Source: Sistotremastrum niveocremeum HHB9708 | Taxonomy: Eukaryota; Basidiomycota; Agaricomycetes; Sistotremastrales; Sistotremastraceae | Direction of reading: 5' to 3' | DNA: 64,000 nt | Assembly (NCBI GenBank): GCA_001630475.1 | Contig: KV419400.1 | Coordinates: 372,940 to 436,939 of the forward strand | Shown here: positions 10,851 through 23,077 of the stretch, in pieces | How positions within the stretch are numbered: the first letter of the stretch is position 1 | Layout: every line of letters starts with the position of its first letter | Made by a program: the position numbers and the translations under genes | The notes under the pieces: generated by a model | The model's input: only the letters and a program-made list of their open reading frames with translations | The model's database searches: none | What the model was told of the DNA's origin: nothing

Positions 10851-12612
10851 ATGTCGTTCTCCAATTTCCGCGTGCAAGCTGTTCCTCCTCAACAGCTTAT
10901 GCACGCCCCTCATGGGCATCTCCAACAGGGAGGTGTGGGTGGTCCTTCTGGTCCTGGATCGCAAGGTGTCAATGGAGGAGCGCAGATGAGCACGGGACCG
11001 ATATTACATGTCCTTCCACAATCTCTACCGCAGAGCTCGATTCATCCGCCTATGCAGACGCTAGGAGGGCCTTCGTCGTCCCAACAACAACAACAATCTC
11101 AGCAAGGCCAAGGAACGTCTCATCAGACGCCGGAATCGCAGAGCTCGCAAGGCCATTCGATGGTTAGCTCTGCTCCTGGGTCAGGGATGGACATGGGTCA
11201 TCAGTCACCTGTTGATGGGAGTTTGAGGATGGGATTGGGGAATGGGGGTGTACATAATCTTGGAGGTGCGGGTGGACATGGACATGGACATCAGAATCAG
11301 AATAAGGAGAATCATGGAGGACATGGGAAGGCTCCGTATGGGAGTGGGGATTCGGAGGATGGATATACGCTTGTGTTTAATTCTATGGAGGTGCGTTTTC
11401 TTTCGTTTTTTGATTTGTGGGGTGGGGGGGTGTTAATGCCATAGCAGGAGTTTCAGGCGTGGAGGAATAAGGAGGAGGAGGAGAAGGTTGTTGAGTTTGT
11501 TAAGGGCGATACGCATGGGAGTAAAGCTGTTCCGCCGCGGTTTAAGGATCATACGAAGTTGGTGTGTGCTCGACATCAGCGGAGTGGGCGGAAGAAATAT
11601 GTGAAGAAACATCCTGAGAGGGTGAGGAAGGTTCCTAGTCGAAAGGTACGTCATTCGACTTATGTTTTATGCATGTGCTAATGGGCTTGGATAGTTGGAG
11701 GGCGAAGGATGTCCGGCGTCGATTTCGTACAAGACTTATTTCGAGACTGATCAAGTTCGGGCATGCTGTAAGTCGCCCCTGTCATATCTGGATGATAGCT
11801 GCTAATGACGACGGATAGATATGGAACATCATTCGCATGAGATCGGGGATGCTAATCTCCCATTCACTCGACGAGGCCGACGCATGGCCCTCGATCGCGG
11901 CAAAAAAGAGACTCGGAGGAACAGCGAAAATTTAAATTCCACAGCAGACAACAATTCCTACGACCTCGAAAACCACAACGACGACTCGTCGTTGCAAAAC
12001 GTCCAAGATGACGATCCGAACGTTGGCTCATCTTCCATGGTCCAACAACAACCCCAACAACAGCAACAACAACCTCAGCCTGTTCAACCTCAGCCGCCGC
12101 CGCCGCCTCCTCAGCATATGGGCGTGGGCGTGGGCGTTCATAGGACGCATATGTCGATGCCTGTGCCTGTGGCGCATAATCACTCTGTCCCAAATTCAAT
12201 ATCTATGATCGCCCCTCTTCCACAAACACTCACTCCCCTCCCCGTCCCCGTCCAATCCGTCTCTCAACCCCCTCCACATCCCACACCCCACTCCCACCAA
12301 CATTCATCCCACACCTCCCACTCCCACCACCCCCAACAACAACCGCAACAACCCTCCCAACAATCAACGCAACAACAACAACAAGACCCCTCCCAAGACC
12401 GCTGGGAGCGCATGACAGTCCTCTTCCAATCCGCCCGGTCACATACGCGGAATGGATTCGAGTTCCCCAGTGCGAGCGTTGCTGCGCTGGAAAGTGTGTT
12501 GATTAGACTTTATTTGGAGAGTCCGATGATTGGGGGGAGTGTGGGTGTTGGAGGGGTGGGGAATGGAGTGCAGATGGATATGGATGGACATGGTGGGATT
12601 AATGGGGCGTAG
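10851..12612 (+). CDS. FAR1/WRKY-GCM1-like DNA-binding protein, probable transcription factor
   Basis: Four exons (10851-11390, 11448-11645, 11695-11767, 11819-12612) sum to 534 codons plus stop. After a Gln/Gly/His-rich N-terminal region, residues about 175-285 form a compact basic module. It has LVCARHQRSGRKKY, then a Gly-Cys-Pro-Ala segment (EGEGCPASISYK), then VRACYMEHHSHEIG. The spaced Cys..Cys..H-x-H order and the final EHxHE resemble the FAR1/WRKY-GCM1 zinc module that was recruited from Mutator-like transposases; yeast Aft1 and plant FAR1 are relatives of this fold. The C-terminal half is Gln/Pro/His-rich and probably an activation region. No transposase core follows, so it looks host-domesticated. 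The family call is by pattern only. Confidence 0.6.
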
Positions 12613-13097
12613 ACTTGGCCTTTTGAGAGCGAGGTGGAGGTGGAGGTGGAGGTGGGGTTTTTATTTTGTTTATCTGATGGAGGTGCCAGTGCTGGATTGA
12701 TTTATTTCGTTTCGTTTTGGATCTCTCATTTCCTTTTGTCATTCTCTTTCTCATTCTCTGAACGGTTTCGTGGCTTCGAGCGGAAGGACTCTTTTTTATT
12801 CTTTTCTTTCTTTCTTTCTTTCTTCCTCTTTCCTTCTTCGTTTTGTCTTCCTCTGTTTTCTGATCAAAATTTCAAGGGTCCTCCGTCCGTTCTGTTTCTG
12901 TTTCGCTGTACGAAATTGGGTTAAAGGCTGATATTATGTATACAAGGTACGACATAGATGAATGGAGTGTATGGTATTTTAGTACATTTTATGATGGTAT
13001 GGTATCGTGTAGAGATATCGATACAACACGAAGCGTCCGAGTCTTGCATAATCATAAGCTACAGTAACAAGCGAAACAAGCGAGATAAGGGAGGGGG
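12613..13097. other. Intergenic, 3' regions of convergent genes
   Basis: Holds the 3' ends of the upstream plus-strand gene and the downstream minus-strand gene. It includes a TTTC microsatellite and nothing else recognised. Confidence 0.5.
12800..12830. repeat. (TTTC)n microsatellite
   Basis: About seven TTTC/CTTT units in the 3' flank, within a wider pyrimidine-rich stretch. Confidence 0.8.
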
Positions 13098-13762
13098 TCA
13101 AGATAATGGGTCTGTACTAGTCCAAGGAACTCGTACGGTGCCTAGGTCGAGTTTTAGGTCTGATAATGGAGGATGTGGGTGAGTGGGTGAGGGAGAGGAA
13201 GGGGAAGAGGGCATGAGGATTGCGAATGTTATGTGGAGGTCGGAGGAGGATGGAGATGGATCGGATGAGGAAGAGGAAGAGTCTTTGGGAGGGAGAGGTG
13301 CGATACTGGACATTGATCGCCAGAGATTCATCGCAGGTGGGGGATTATTGGGATTATTGGGATTATTAGGATTATTAGTGGGAGATGGTGAGTCGGTATT
13401 GGGGATGAGAGAGGCAGCGAGTGGCTAGTAATAATCAGCATTATTATACTTCCAAGATACATCAAGAAACTCACATTCAACTCGGCCCATTCCATCTTCT
13501 CCTCCTCAGTCCCAGTCGAGATCCTAACATCCCACATCTTCGGCACAACCAAATTCACACTCTGGCCAATAAGATCCCCATATCTCGCTCTCCTCTCCTC
13601 CAATATCCGTTGTACATTCGGATCAGGAGACGCAAGAATCGATTGACGGCGGACATATCGATATCCCATTGAACATACTACGACAGAAAATAGAAATCCG
13701 GAGACTAGGAAAGCGGGGACGAGGGGGGGTGAGAGGGGTGGGGAGGTCGTTTCTGCTGACAT
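13098..13762 (-). CDS. Hypothetical single-pass membrane protein
   Basis: Not recognised. Two exons, with an intron of about 50 nt near 13411-13460 (GTGAGT..TACTAG), give about 210 residues. The N-terminus has one hydrophobic segment (LVPAFLVSGFLFSVVVC) followed by basic residues. Next comes a conserved-looking soluble stretch (SPDPNVQRILEERRARYGDL, then SVNLVVPKMWDVRI). The C-terminal half is an Asn/Pro repeat (PNNPNNPNNP) and a Ser/Pro-rich tail. The layout suggests a small organelle-membrane protein with a cytosolic tail. It is head to head with UTP11, with about 180 bp between the starts. Confidence 0.6.
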
Positions 13763-13943
13763 TCTTATATCGCTATCTCAGTGCTTTGCTAGTGATGCTG
13801 CTAGCTGGTGGAGACAGCGCATGAGATGTCGATGCTTGTACTGGTGGGAACCCCGCAGTTGGGCGGGCACTACTGTACATCCGATTCTCCGACCCGTTCC
13901 GCTCTTCGCCATCGTATTCTAGACTTTCGCTGCAGGAGCAAAA

Positions 13944-15079
13944 ATGACTTCTTCACTCAGAAATTCACTCCATCGTCGGAATCATAAAGAACGCTCTCAG
14001 CTCTCCAACAGGACGAAGCTTGGTCTATTAGAGAAACATAAGGACTATGTGAAACGCGCGAGGGACTATCATTCGAAGCAGGATAGGATTAATAGGTTGA
14101 AGGAGAAGGCGGCGGGGAGGAATAGGGATGAGTTTTATTTTGGGATGAATAGGCAGAAGACAAAGGTGCGTCTTCTTCTTTCATCTGTTCGTGGGGAGCG
14201 CAAATGCTGATGATGGGCAGGGAGGAGTGCATGTTCATGAGAGGGGGAATGTGGCGTTACCGACGGATATGGTCAAGGTGCTCAAGAGTCAGGATGAGAA
14301 TTATATTCGGATGAAAAGACATCAGGGACAGAAGGTGTGTCTACTTGTATTCTTATTGATCTCGTTAATGGGTTGTAGAAAATTGATGGATTGAAAGCGA
14401 GGTTGAGCATGTTAGCGGACCTTACGAGTGGTCTGGATGAGGAAGAGACGAAGACGTTGAAAGATGCGGGGTTGATACCTGGACCTTCAAAAGGGAAGAG
14501 AAAAGGGAAGAGTGGGCCCAAGAAGATTGTGTTTGAGACGGAGGACAAAGGTGAGTGTCCCTATGTTCAATTTTCATCGGCTAATATTCTCGCAGAGGAA
14601 CAAGAGGAGGAGGAACCCATAGCTGGTCCATCAAGAATACAGCCTACATCTCTGGCTCTAGGCTGGAAAATCGACAAGCAAACCACCCAAAGAAGAGAAT
14701 CCCCAGACACGAATGTTGACGAAAGCCTAGACGACTCCGGAGAATTATCGCAGGTGCGTCTGTGTCTACTCGTTCAATGACGACACCGACTAACAAAAAG
14801 CAGGATACCCGATTGACACTAATCAAAGAACTCGCCGCAAGACTCACACGAGACAAACTCCTGCGCTACGCACTCCGCGAACTCGAAATGCAAAAACAAC
14901 TAATGTCAAAAGGGGCCTCTCAAAAAATATCCTCTGTCGAGAAACTAGCCTCCTCAGATCAAGAAGATGAAGATGAACAAGATTCGAGCTGGAATAAGAA
15001 AAGGAAGAAGGAGAAAGAGATCGGAATGGAGAATTATCGGCCGAGAGTGTACAAGTGGCGATTAGAAAGGAAGAAATAA
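13944..15079 (+). CDS. UTP11: U3 snoRNP protein UTP11
   Basis: Component of the small-subunit processome that cleaves and folds pre-18S rRNA in the nucleolus. Six exons join in frame to give about 310 residues. The N-terminus has the family signature SLRNSLHRRNHKERSQL, then LGLLEKHKDYVKRARDYHSK and DEFYFGMNR. The middle has LPTDMVKVLKSQDENYIRM, and the C-terminus ends with NYRPRVYKWRLERKK, as in other Utp11 proteins. It is Lys/Arg/Glu-rich throughout. An acidic, probably disordered insertion between residues about 165 and 235 makes it somewhat longer than most family members. The ATG at 13944 begins directly with the conserved block. Confidence 0.92.
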
Positions 15080-15173
15080 TTACGTAGTTTATTGATCTTA
15101 TCTTTCACTAATAACGACGTCACACCCTTTCCCGTCCCCTCTCCTCCCTCTCTTGTCATCGACGTCGTCCACC

Positions 15174-17166
15174 ATGTCTGCTATCTCTCTAGCAAAGCAA
15201 GCGTTCTCAGCACTCAATCACGAGAAACCACACGTTCGTCCACTCCTTCCTTCCTTTACTAAGGGAACTTATGAAGATCAGTCTTCAATCACCGATTGGA
15301 TCGAAATATTGACCGGACCTAATATCGACGATGAAGCTTACGATGGGTGCGTCTACTGGTCTCTTATAGATGCTTTGAGTTCTCATTGAGCCGTACTCAG
15401 TATTCCGGAGATCCTTGATTCTATAAATCTCCAGCCGACAGGGTTCGTTGGCCCGACCCAAGCCTTCTTCCGTTATTCTGAGATTGATGATGGTGTAGAC
15501 CTGCTGAAGCGAGTCGGGCGATAAGGAAGAAATTGAAACATGGAGATTCACATCGACAGTATCGTGCGCTTGTCGTATGTCCTTTATCCCTCCACATCCT
15601 TCGGGTTCTCACAATCCCCTAGATATTGAAAGCACTCGTCGAAAACGGTGGAACTCGTTTCCAAAGTACCCCCCCCCCTCCCTCTCCCCCATCTTATCTA
15701 ACTAATTTGTTATGTGCAGCCTCATTCGCCGACTCCCAACTAACAGACGCAATCAAACACATGTCCTCCGATCCCACCCTCGACCCTAAAATAAAACGCA
15801 AACTAACCTCCGTCCTAGCATCATGGTATCGTCAATTCAAATCCGACCCCAAGATGACGCTCGTCGCAAATCTTTATAAGACGACGAAAGATGAGAATGG
15901 ACAGACGCTTTGGGCGGGGAGTGATGCTGTTAAGGCACATGGGGCTAGGGAGAGGGAGAAGGAGGTAGCGAGGGAGAGGGAGAGGGTTGAACAGAGGGAG
16001 AGGGAGGTGAGGGAGAAGGAGGAGGCGAAGAGGAGGGCGAAGGAGGTTAAGGCTGCTGAGAAGGCGGCGAAGGAGGCTGAGGCGCAGAAGGCGAGGCAGC
16101 CTGTTAGACCGAGGAAGAGGTTTGATTATGTCAAGGTCGGTTTTTTGTTGGATGCAGAAATGAAGGGGCTGATTAGGCGTAGGAGAAACCGGTTGTGTTG
16201 CAGTCCATTGTCGAGGCGTCACAAGCTGCCAGTAATCTCGTCAATGCGCTGAAGGTATATCTTGCCTATATGTTTCGCTGCATTTACTGAAGGATGGTTA
16301 GCTCGTTCATAGACCCGAGGAGAAAGTCCAAGATGACGCACGTACTCAAGAATGTCTCAATCAAGCCAAACAAGTCCGCAAGCAAATAATCCGATATATC
16401 CAACTCGTCGAAGACGAAGAAGTCATCGGTACACTTATCGAATCGAATGAGCGGATTATCGCTGCCCTCGAAACCTATGACCAGGTACGCCCACTCGTAC
16501 AACTTTTCCGCAAGATTGACTGACTGACTGAATTTGGGCAGTATTGCACCGAACCGGTTCCGGAGGAAGAGTCGGTGGCCGATAATGCGTCGGTTAGCGT
16601 ATCTTCGCTGTCGCTCCATGAATCCGAAGTGCAGAAATTACAAGCGAAACAAAGAGGGAGAGTTGCAGAGTCAATACGCCGCGGGAAGGGGGGGTCTGTG
16701 CATCCTGATCTTCAGGATTTGAATTTCGGAGAGTTGGGCGCGTCGAGCAGGTACGTGTCCTTCATTTCAAGAAAAAGGACATTGCTGAATTCGAAAACAA
16801 TGTAGTGCATTACCTGCGCCGCTGAGACCTACAGGTCCTGAATCGCCTCAAGCTTCATTCAGAGGTTCCCTCTCAGATTTCAGCGACTACAATTCCTCAG
16901 ACGAAGAAACGCACGACCGCCGGTCCGAATCTCCCTATGCCTCTGGACACTATTCCGGTCATCAAGGCGGAGGAGGAGGAGGAGGGGGAGGGGGAGGGGG
17001 AGGGGGGAGACCTTATGGGAGGTATGAGGAGAGTACGAGTGAAGTTGATGTGAGGGGAAATGCGAGGCAGGGGTTGTTAGATGAGGATCCGTTTGCGGAT
17101 CCTTTTGCTGATCAGCAGGAGGTTACGACGCCGGGTATTACGGAGAGGAAGCCTTTGGGGTGGTAG
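15174..17166 (+). CDS. LSB5: LSB5-type VHS-GAT domain protein
   Basis: Adaptor linking ubiquitinated cargo to actin-driven endocytic traffic; the yeast homologue Lsb5 binds Las17, Sla1 and Arf3. The VHS domain spans residues about 15-150 (SSITDWIEILTGPNIDDEAY, HRQYRALVILKALVENGG). It is followed by a long Arg/Glu/Lys coiled-coil-like linker. A GAT domain follows (QECLNQAKQVRKQIIRYIQL, IIAALETYDQY). The tail contains a run of 14 Gly codons at 16966-17007 and a DPFADPFADQ motif of the DPF/NPF-like type used by endocytic adaptors. The start at 15174 has a good context (CCACCATGTC). Introns are short and frequent. Confidence 0.82.
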
Positions 17167-17669
17167 TCTGTGGTGTTTTTCTTATTTTACCTTGAGCGTG
17201 AGGTTCTAGGAGCGAGTGGAGGGTGGTAAGGATGTTTGAAGAAGATTTATTGACTGGATGGATTTGTTGATTTCGACTTTTGATGAGGATATTGAATATT
17301 TTTGTATTGCAATTAAATGTTCTGGTTTTAAGTCTAGTGTTATGTTGTTGTAGGAATAAATCGGCCGAGATGAGCCACTGAGTTTGAGTAGAGTGAGTTT
17401 GAATACCAGAAATAGGTTCCGCTGGAAGGAGTTCCAGTTCCAGTTCCGAATAAGATCGACAGGGTACCTCGTCCTCCGTGTCCGTGCGAGCGACCTCGAG
17501 CCTCGATCTGGGGTGCCCTTGTTGGCTTTATAGCCTGAGCATGGCTCTTCGTCTCTTTCTTCTGGCATCGCTTTCAACATCGATACTGACGACACGTATT
17601 TGAATCTCTCGTACTCGCAAACGCGCAATTTGAAGAAGCGAACACCGGACGCTGGACTGGACGATTCAG
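17167..17669. other. Intergenic, nothing recognised
   Basis: 3' flank of the VHS-GAT gene and promoter region of the next gene. No conserved frame on either strand. Confidence 0.5.
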
Positions 17670-20600
17670 ATGGCCGATGCATTAGGAGGCGCTCAGGCTC
17701 AATCGAGAGCTGGACCGAGTCAACACTCGACTTGGAATTCTGATAATGCCACCGCGAATAACAAAGCTGCAATCCCAAATCCAGGACCGGGCCCTGGACC
17801 AGGACCGGGGTGGAGAACTGCTCAGGCTGATGTGAGCTTTACGACGAGTCCTTTGATTCCTATTCTCCGAGGAGGATATGGAAGTACTAGTGCGACTACT
17901 AGTGGTCATTCGCATTCGCATTCGCATTCGCCGAGTCCGAGTCGATCGATGAGTGCCAATGCTAGTGCTGTTGCGCTCGCTTCATCAAACGCAACAAACG
18001 CAACAAACGGCGGGACTGGCAATGGGGCGGAGGCGGAGGGCTTGGTCGAAGATGGTGGGAGGGGACATGTTAAGATTGATATGAAGGGAAAGAGTGTTGC
18101 TGTTGAAAATCGTGGAAATGAGGGGACGGTGAAGGGCGTGTTGAAGCATTCGATGTCGAGGAGTGCGTCGGATGTGAATCTTGAGAGGATGGCAGCTCAG
18201 GATCGTAAGTCCTTATATTCTGTTCTTCTATCTCATCTCATATTTTTATTAGTGATTAAAGGTTTGTAGTGATAAGTCAGTGTTGAACGCGGCTGATCTT
18301 TTTGTAGATCCTAAGGTTCTGGAAGATGTTAATAGGGCTTTACGACTCAAAGCTCGACGGGAGGCTCGGAGGATCTCAGGACCTGTCCTATCGCACTCTC
18401 CGCTCGCTGGACCATCCACAGTAGCAGATCCCACCATCCCTCTCCCTCCCCCACCTCCTGCTCAACAATCACTTCCATTCCCATCACCTCCCGTGCCACC
18501 GCTGCCGAGGGATAGTCCAACGCCTCGAGCGGCAGACAATTCCTTTCAACTCGATTCAGATTCTATCATTACTCCCGGAGCGGAGAATAAGCTTATTCCT
18601 GTGCCTGTTGCTTCACCCGCTGGATCACATCAGCTGGATTGGACGAGGGCTGCTCAGGCTGGTGAGAAGCATAAACGGAGTAATTCGTTGACGTTAAACG
18701 CTTTCACGAAAACCAAACGAACGAAGCCTGGTGTGGCTGTGCCTGATGAACAATTTCAAGGTACGGGTCTACACCATCAATTTGTGACTACCAGGCACTC
18801 ATTCCCAGAAAGATAGATTGCAAGAGTTAAGCGCCAGAGCATCGGCCGAAACGTTGGAAAAAGTTCGAGCAGTGAAGAACGAATTGTTCAAGAGATATTC
18901 AGCCATTTTCACGCCTTTGCTCAAACAAGGTACACCCTGGAATCCTCTCGATGTCCTCCGCTGGCAAGTCGTAGACATACAACCGCACCCCCCTTTCCCA
19001 ATTCGTACGGATCGAACATCCACTTCTTCTTCAAGGAGGAGAAGTCCTTGGATGCTCAGTGCAGCGTCCATAGAGGACTTTGTGGAGCGGAGTAAATCCC
19101 AGATATCTCCTGTGCAGACTCATGCTACCCAGTCGCCTGCTGTGAGCCTTCGATCGGATTCGGAAGGCGCGTCTGTGTATTCGATTCTCGGGAATGGTTC
19201 ACCGGCGCGTTTCTCTATTGAGAGATATGGGAAAAGTTCTAGACCTTCCTCTCTTCACTCCGTGCATGAAGATGAGAATGAAGAACTCCCTGCTTCTACT
19301 TCTACTTCTGAACGAAAGGAGGATAGGCCGAACTCGAGACGCGTATCTGCGGAGATACCTGCGGATTCAACCAGTGGTCTGAAGCCTCCTACGGATGAAA
19401 GTGGACGAAGATCGTGGAGGAACTCTCTTTCGGGTATCTCGAAGCATGGACATTCACCCCGCAATTCATTGCACAATCTCTTCAGCACCATCACTCACGA
19501 TTCACCATCGAGCAGCAAACATAGTCTAGCAGACATCGCTAAACGACTAAAAATCCCAGGCCATAGCGATCGCGAAGGTCCGCTCGAGATCCCGGAAATC
19601 TTAACTGAGCCACTTTCGAAGGAAGGCTCAGATATCTCCGCTGGACCTCCTGGTGAGCAGGATGAGAACAAGTTGACAGTTGCTGTGCCTACGATGACGT
19701 ACCTGGACACATTGAGTATGAAGAGTCGCAGAAGTCGAGCTTCGTCTCGAGCGACTCCGGATGTCCCGCTGCCACCTCGACTTCCACGACTTCGACGAAC
19801 GAAAACTTCGCCGTATATGAAACCTGTTGATTTACCTGGGACGGAGAAGAAAGAGAAAGGTGTTCTGAATGTTGTGAGGGAGACTCATGAGGAATTGCGA
19901 TATCAGCGGAGAGCACTGTAAGTTGAACTTTTAGAACACAGCAATCGCGTACTTACGGAAAGGGTTAGGTTCTTGCAAACTGTCACAGAGGACAATCACA
20001 GAATCCGACGAGAATTACAGACTACCGCTCAACGTATAAGCGAATATGTCGAATCGCAGAATCTTAGTGCCTTGGACGATACTGGCACGATGAAGTTCCC
20101 GAATAATGTCCTAGAGGCAATCGCATATGACCCGATTACGGACGTCATAACACCACATGGTTCAGCTGCATATGTCGCAGTGGAAGAAACTCAGGACCGC
20201 ATACGAAGACAAAGTCGTGTCGTGGAGGAGCACTTGCGACTGTTACAGACTTCTCATGCGCCATCGGATAGACGGCGGGAAGAGCTTGCTGATCGACTGA
20301 GGGTGGCGCTGAAGCAGCTTGAGAGGCTGGACGGTATTCAATCTTCCGAGAGGCATAGATTGGAGAAGATCGAGGCTCAGTTGCCTAGACTTGAGAATCT
20401 GCAAGCTGATGCGACGTTGAAGTTTCATGCGGTGTACGCTGCTACGGCTTCAGAATATCCTGAGGTCAGTCTCTCCTTCGCTCTCTTTCATGCGCGTATT
20501 GATTGTTCTGAAAGATGCAACATATTGCTGTCATGATCGACAAGTATATCCCATTACTGCAGCGGCTGACCAATTTGTTCTTGATATATGTCGGGCCATT

Positions 20601-21216
20601 CCTCGATTTACTTGGAACGTACATAGCTGCACCTATCATGAAACGATACGGTCCAGATTACATATTCCCCGACATCAGCGATTTCGCTCTAGTCCCCATC
20701 TTCGAAACAGAGATCACCCAAGGCGATCCGGCAAATTTCAAACTGACATTTCCACGACGAACATTCCTCCATTGGCTCGTCGCTCTCATCTTCGACGTAT
20801 CGAGCTTCATCATATGCAAAGTGATCTCTGACATCGCCGGTTTCGTATCGTGGATTGCAGACTTTAGCATCCCCAGAATTCAATTCCCCCTTCTATCATG
20901 GACATCCTGGGCCGTGTTCAGCGCCGTCAGACTTACCATGTTCTCTATGGCGGTGTTCTGGGGAGCGACGGGATTTTTCGTCCCTGGTCTCTTACTTTGG
21001 TGGACATTTTGGTATTTGACGTCCATCTACGGACGGTTATCGAAACCGATATACCTCTACCTCGCTACTACCATCGTGTTGGGCCTCATCGCTATTGGAG
21101 CCTTTACGTGGTGGGTCCGGTACTCTTCGCCATTGTGGGAGGTTGCGCGGCCTATTTTACACTTTCACCCATATCTGGGTGGACCGCTTTACCCTGAGCA
21201 ACCTGATCCATTATAA
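17670..21216 (+). CDS. Large orphan multi-pass membrane protein
   Basis: Not recognised. Five exons join in frame to about 1100 residues. Residues 1-500 are mostly Ser/Pro/Ala-rich and disordered, with a (PG)n run and a His-Ser repeat (GHSHSHSHSPSPS). A short conserved-looking helical block (LQELSARASAETLEKVRAVK) sits inside it. A predicted coiled coil follows (EELADRLRVALKQLERLDGI and flanks). The last 230 residues hold four or five hydrophobic segments (for example LFLIYVGPFLDLLGTYIAAP and ATTIVLGLIAIGAFTWW). The plan of long cytosolic region, coiled coil and C-terminal membrane block fits an organelle tether or nuclear-envelope protein, but that is inference. Its stop codon is 2 bp from the stop of the opposing gene. 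Confidence 0.65.
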
Positions 21217-21218
21217 GA

Positions 21219-23056
21219 TTATTTGGACGGCGATTGCGGAGGGTCCTTTGTCTTTTGAATGTCACCCGTCGAAGTTGGGACATTGGAGTCTTCCACAGAT
21301 GCTCCGTCGGCGGGCGACACGTTGGTCACGGTAGCCTTGCCTGACTCGGTGCAACTACGACAAAAGCCTAAATCGTTGTTAGCGACACTTGAGCGCAGAA
21401 GGCTGCGGTTGCTTACTCGCACTCGTCACGAGGGGTACTCCCGTCTGACCACAGCCCTGACAGCGCAGTACATAGGGTGTGCCCTGATTCGCTTTCTTTC
21501 TCTTAGAAGGTGAACCCGAAGCACTGAAAACGGAGGTGGTGGGCGGAGTAGCAGGTGCTATTGCTGAATTGGCCTTTGTACTCTGCGGTTGAGGAGTTTG
21601 TGGGGCTTTTCTCTTCGATCCACTCGTCTGCGTAGATGGAGGAGGGCGAAAGGGTTTCATGAGAGGTTTATCCGAGTTGAGCTGGGATCATTTAATTTAT
21701 TAGCATTACTGTGGATTTTCACTGTAACATTATTCTCAAAGCGCACCGTTTGGAGTTGAGTGAGGAGAGCACTGTCGTTGAGATGATATTGTAGATACAT
21801 TCTCTAATAGACTGATCAATAACTTGACATTGTAAGATTGATTCGCTCTTGTTACCGGTGTCTCGTCATAATCACTTATTTCGGTGTCCGTCGTCTCCGC
21901 GTACCTCGTACGTAACAGATGGGTCAGAGCGGGGGAAGGTCGCCGAAATTTGATGAGGATTCGATGGGAGGGTTCTACAATCTCTGTGGCTTTTGAAGCA
22001 GCAGATCTCGTAGGAGGATTTGGCATTGCATTTGGAGCCAGCGCAAGAATAGGCTCTTTCGCTTTGGGTTGGTTTCCGAGATTTGAGGTCGTGAAGAGCA
22101 GGACGTCTGATCCAACTTCGTTATATTTCCCAGTACTAGGAAGTAAGAACTTGTCAAATTGATTCTCGGTGAATTCGAAGATAATGGAAGGATCGCGCTG
22201 AGGATATGTGGCAGAGGCATATGGTGACGATGGATGATTCGTTGAACCAGCTTGCGATAGCGTAGATGAGGCAGCAGGCGCTTGAGCAGGGGGCGGCAAT
22301 TTGGCATGTTTTTGAACCAACAAACCGAGTTCTTTGAGCTGAGCGAAGGTTGCAGTACCAGCGATAGCGAGTTGTATGAGATTTGCCAGTACTGGATCTT
22401 TCGTGCTCGCGTCGCCGACCTGGGATAACAGAGCAGGGGTGATTTGTACTGTTGACGGTGAATGAAAATCAGTGGGCAAGATTCGACAGCTTAAATTCAT
22501 CATACCCAAATTTCCTGCCTCGGACTGAGACGATGCTCCTTTGTCTAGAGCGCAGTCGAATGAAATTCGGATACACTTCCACGAAATATTGAGATTATCT
22601 CACAGAAACTTGATGGGTCGGAGGGAGGGGCCGTCACAGGGGTGGGCGTGTATCTTAAATCATAGAACGATGTGCCATGAAAGATATGGGGTCCTATTTC
22701 GATGTCAAATTTGCCAATGAAGAACTGGGTATGTGGCGGTGGGATAATGGGGGGATCTTTGTTCGACCGAGAACGAAACGAGAACCTCTCAAACGCGGTG
22801 GTCAGCCAGACTTGACGAGCTACAGACTCTTAGAGGATGCCAATTTGAATGATCAATGAGAACCAACATTGGCGCAGAGACTGCAACAGAACTCGACTAT
22901 ACAGGCCTCAGTATCATAACAAATCTAATCAAAATATATCGCACACCTATCATTGATCGAATGTGGCCCCGAAATTCTCGTTTGCACATCTTGCGAGTCA
23001 TCCAGTGCAGAATCGACATCGGGTGTTGTAGCTAGTGGAAGATCTGGAATGAGCAT
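21219..23056 (-). CDS. Conserved fungal protein with CxxC zinc finger, possible chromatin factor
   Basis: About eight exons can be joined in frame. Read from the N-terminus: MLIPDLPLATTPDVDSALDD; a segment RVLLQSLRQ joined to RQVWLTTAFERF; the block PPHTQFFIGKFDIEIGPHIF; a helical region DPVLANLIQLAIAGTATFAQ; a strand-rich motif RDPSIIFEFTENQFDKFLLP; a basic linker; and a terminal finger RCQGCGQTGVP...SFCRSC with two CxxC pairs. The finger and the EF-x-E-x-x-x-x-F-L-x-P motif suggest a nuclear subunit, perhaps Swc3-like of SWR1-type remodellers, but I cannot confirm that. The first two exons are the least certain. The gene is tightly packed: its ATG is 21 bp from that of BDP1 and its stop is 2 bp from that of the orphan membrane protein. 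Confidence 0.55.
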
Positions 23057-23077
23057 CGTTTGATTAGTCAGCAAACC

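Noticed and set aside
17206-17778. 190-codon minus-strand open frame
   Set aside because: No family features; it overlaps the start of the well-supported plus-strand gene and lies opposite its promoter.
22677-22859. 60-codon plus-strand open frame
   Set aside because: Opposite strand of an exon that fits the minus-strand zinc-finger gene (PPHTQFFIGKFDIEIGP).
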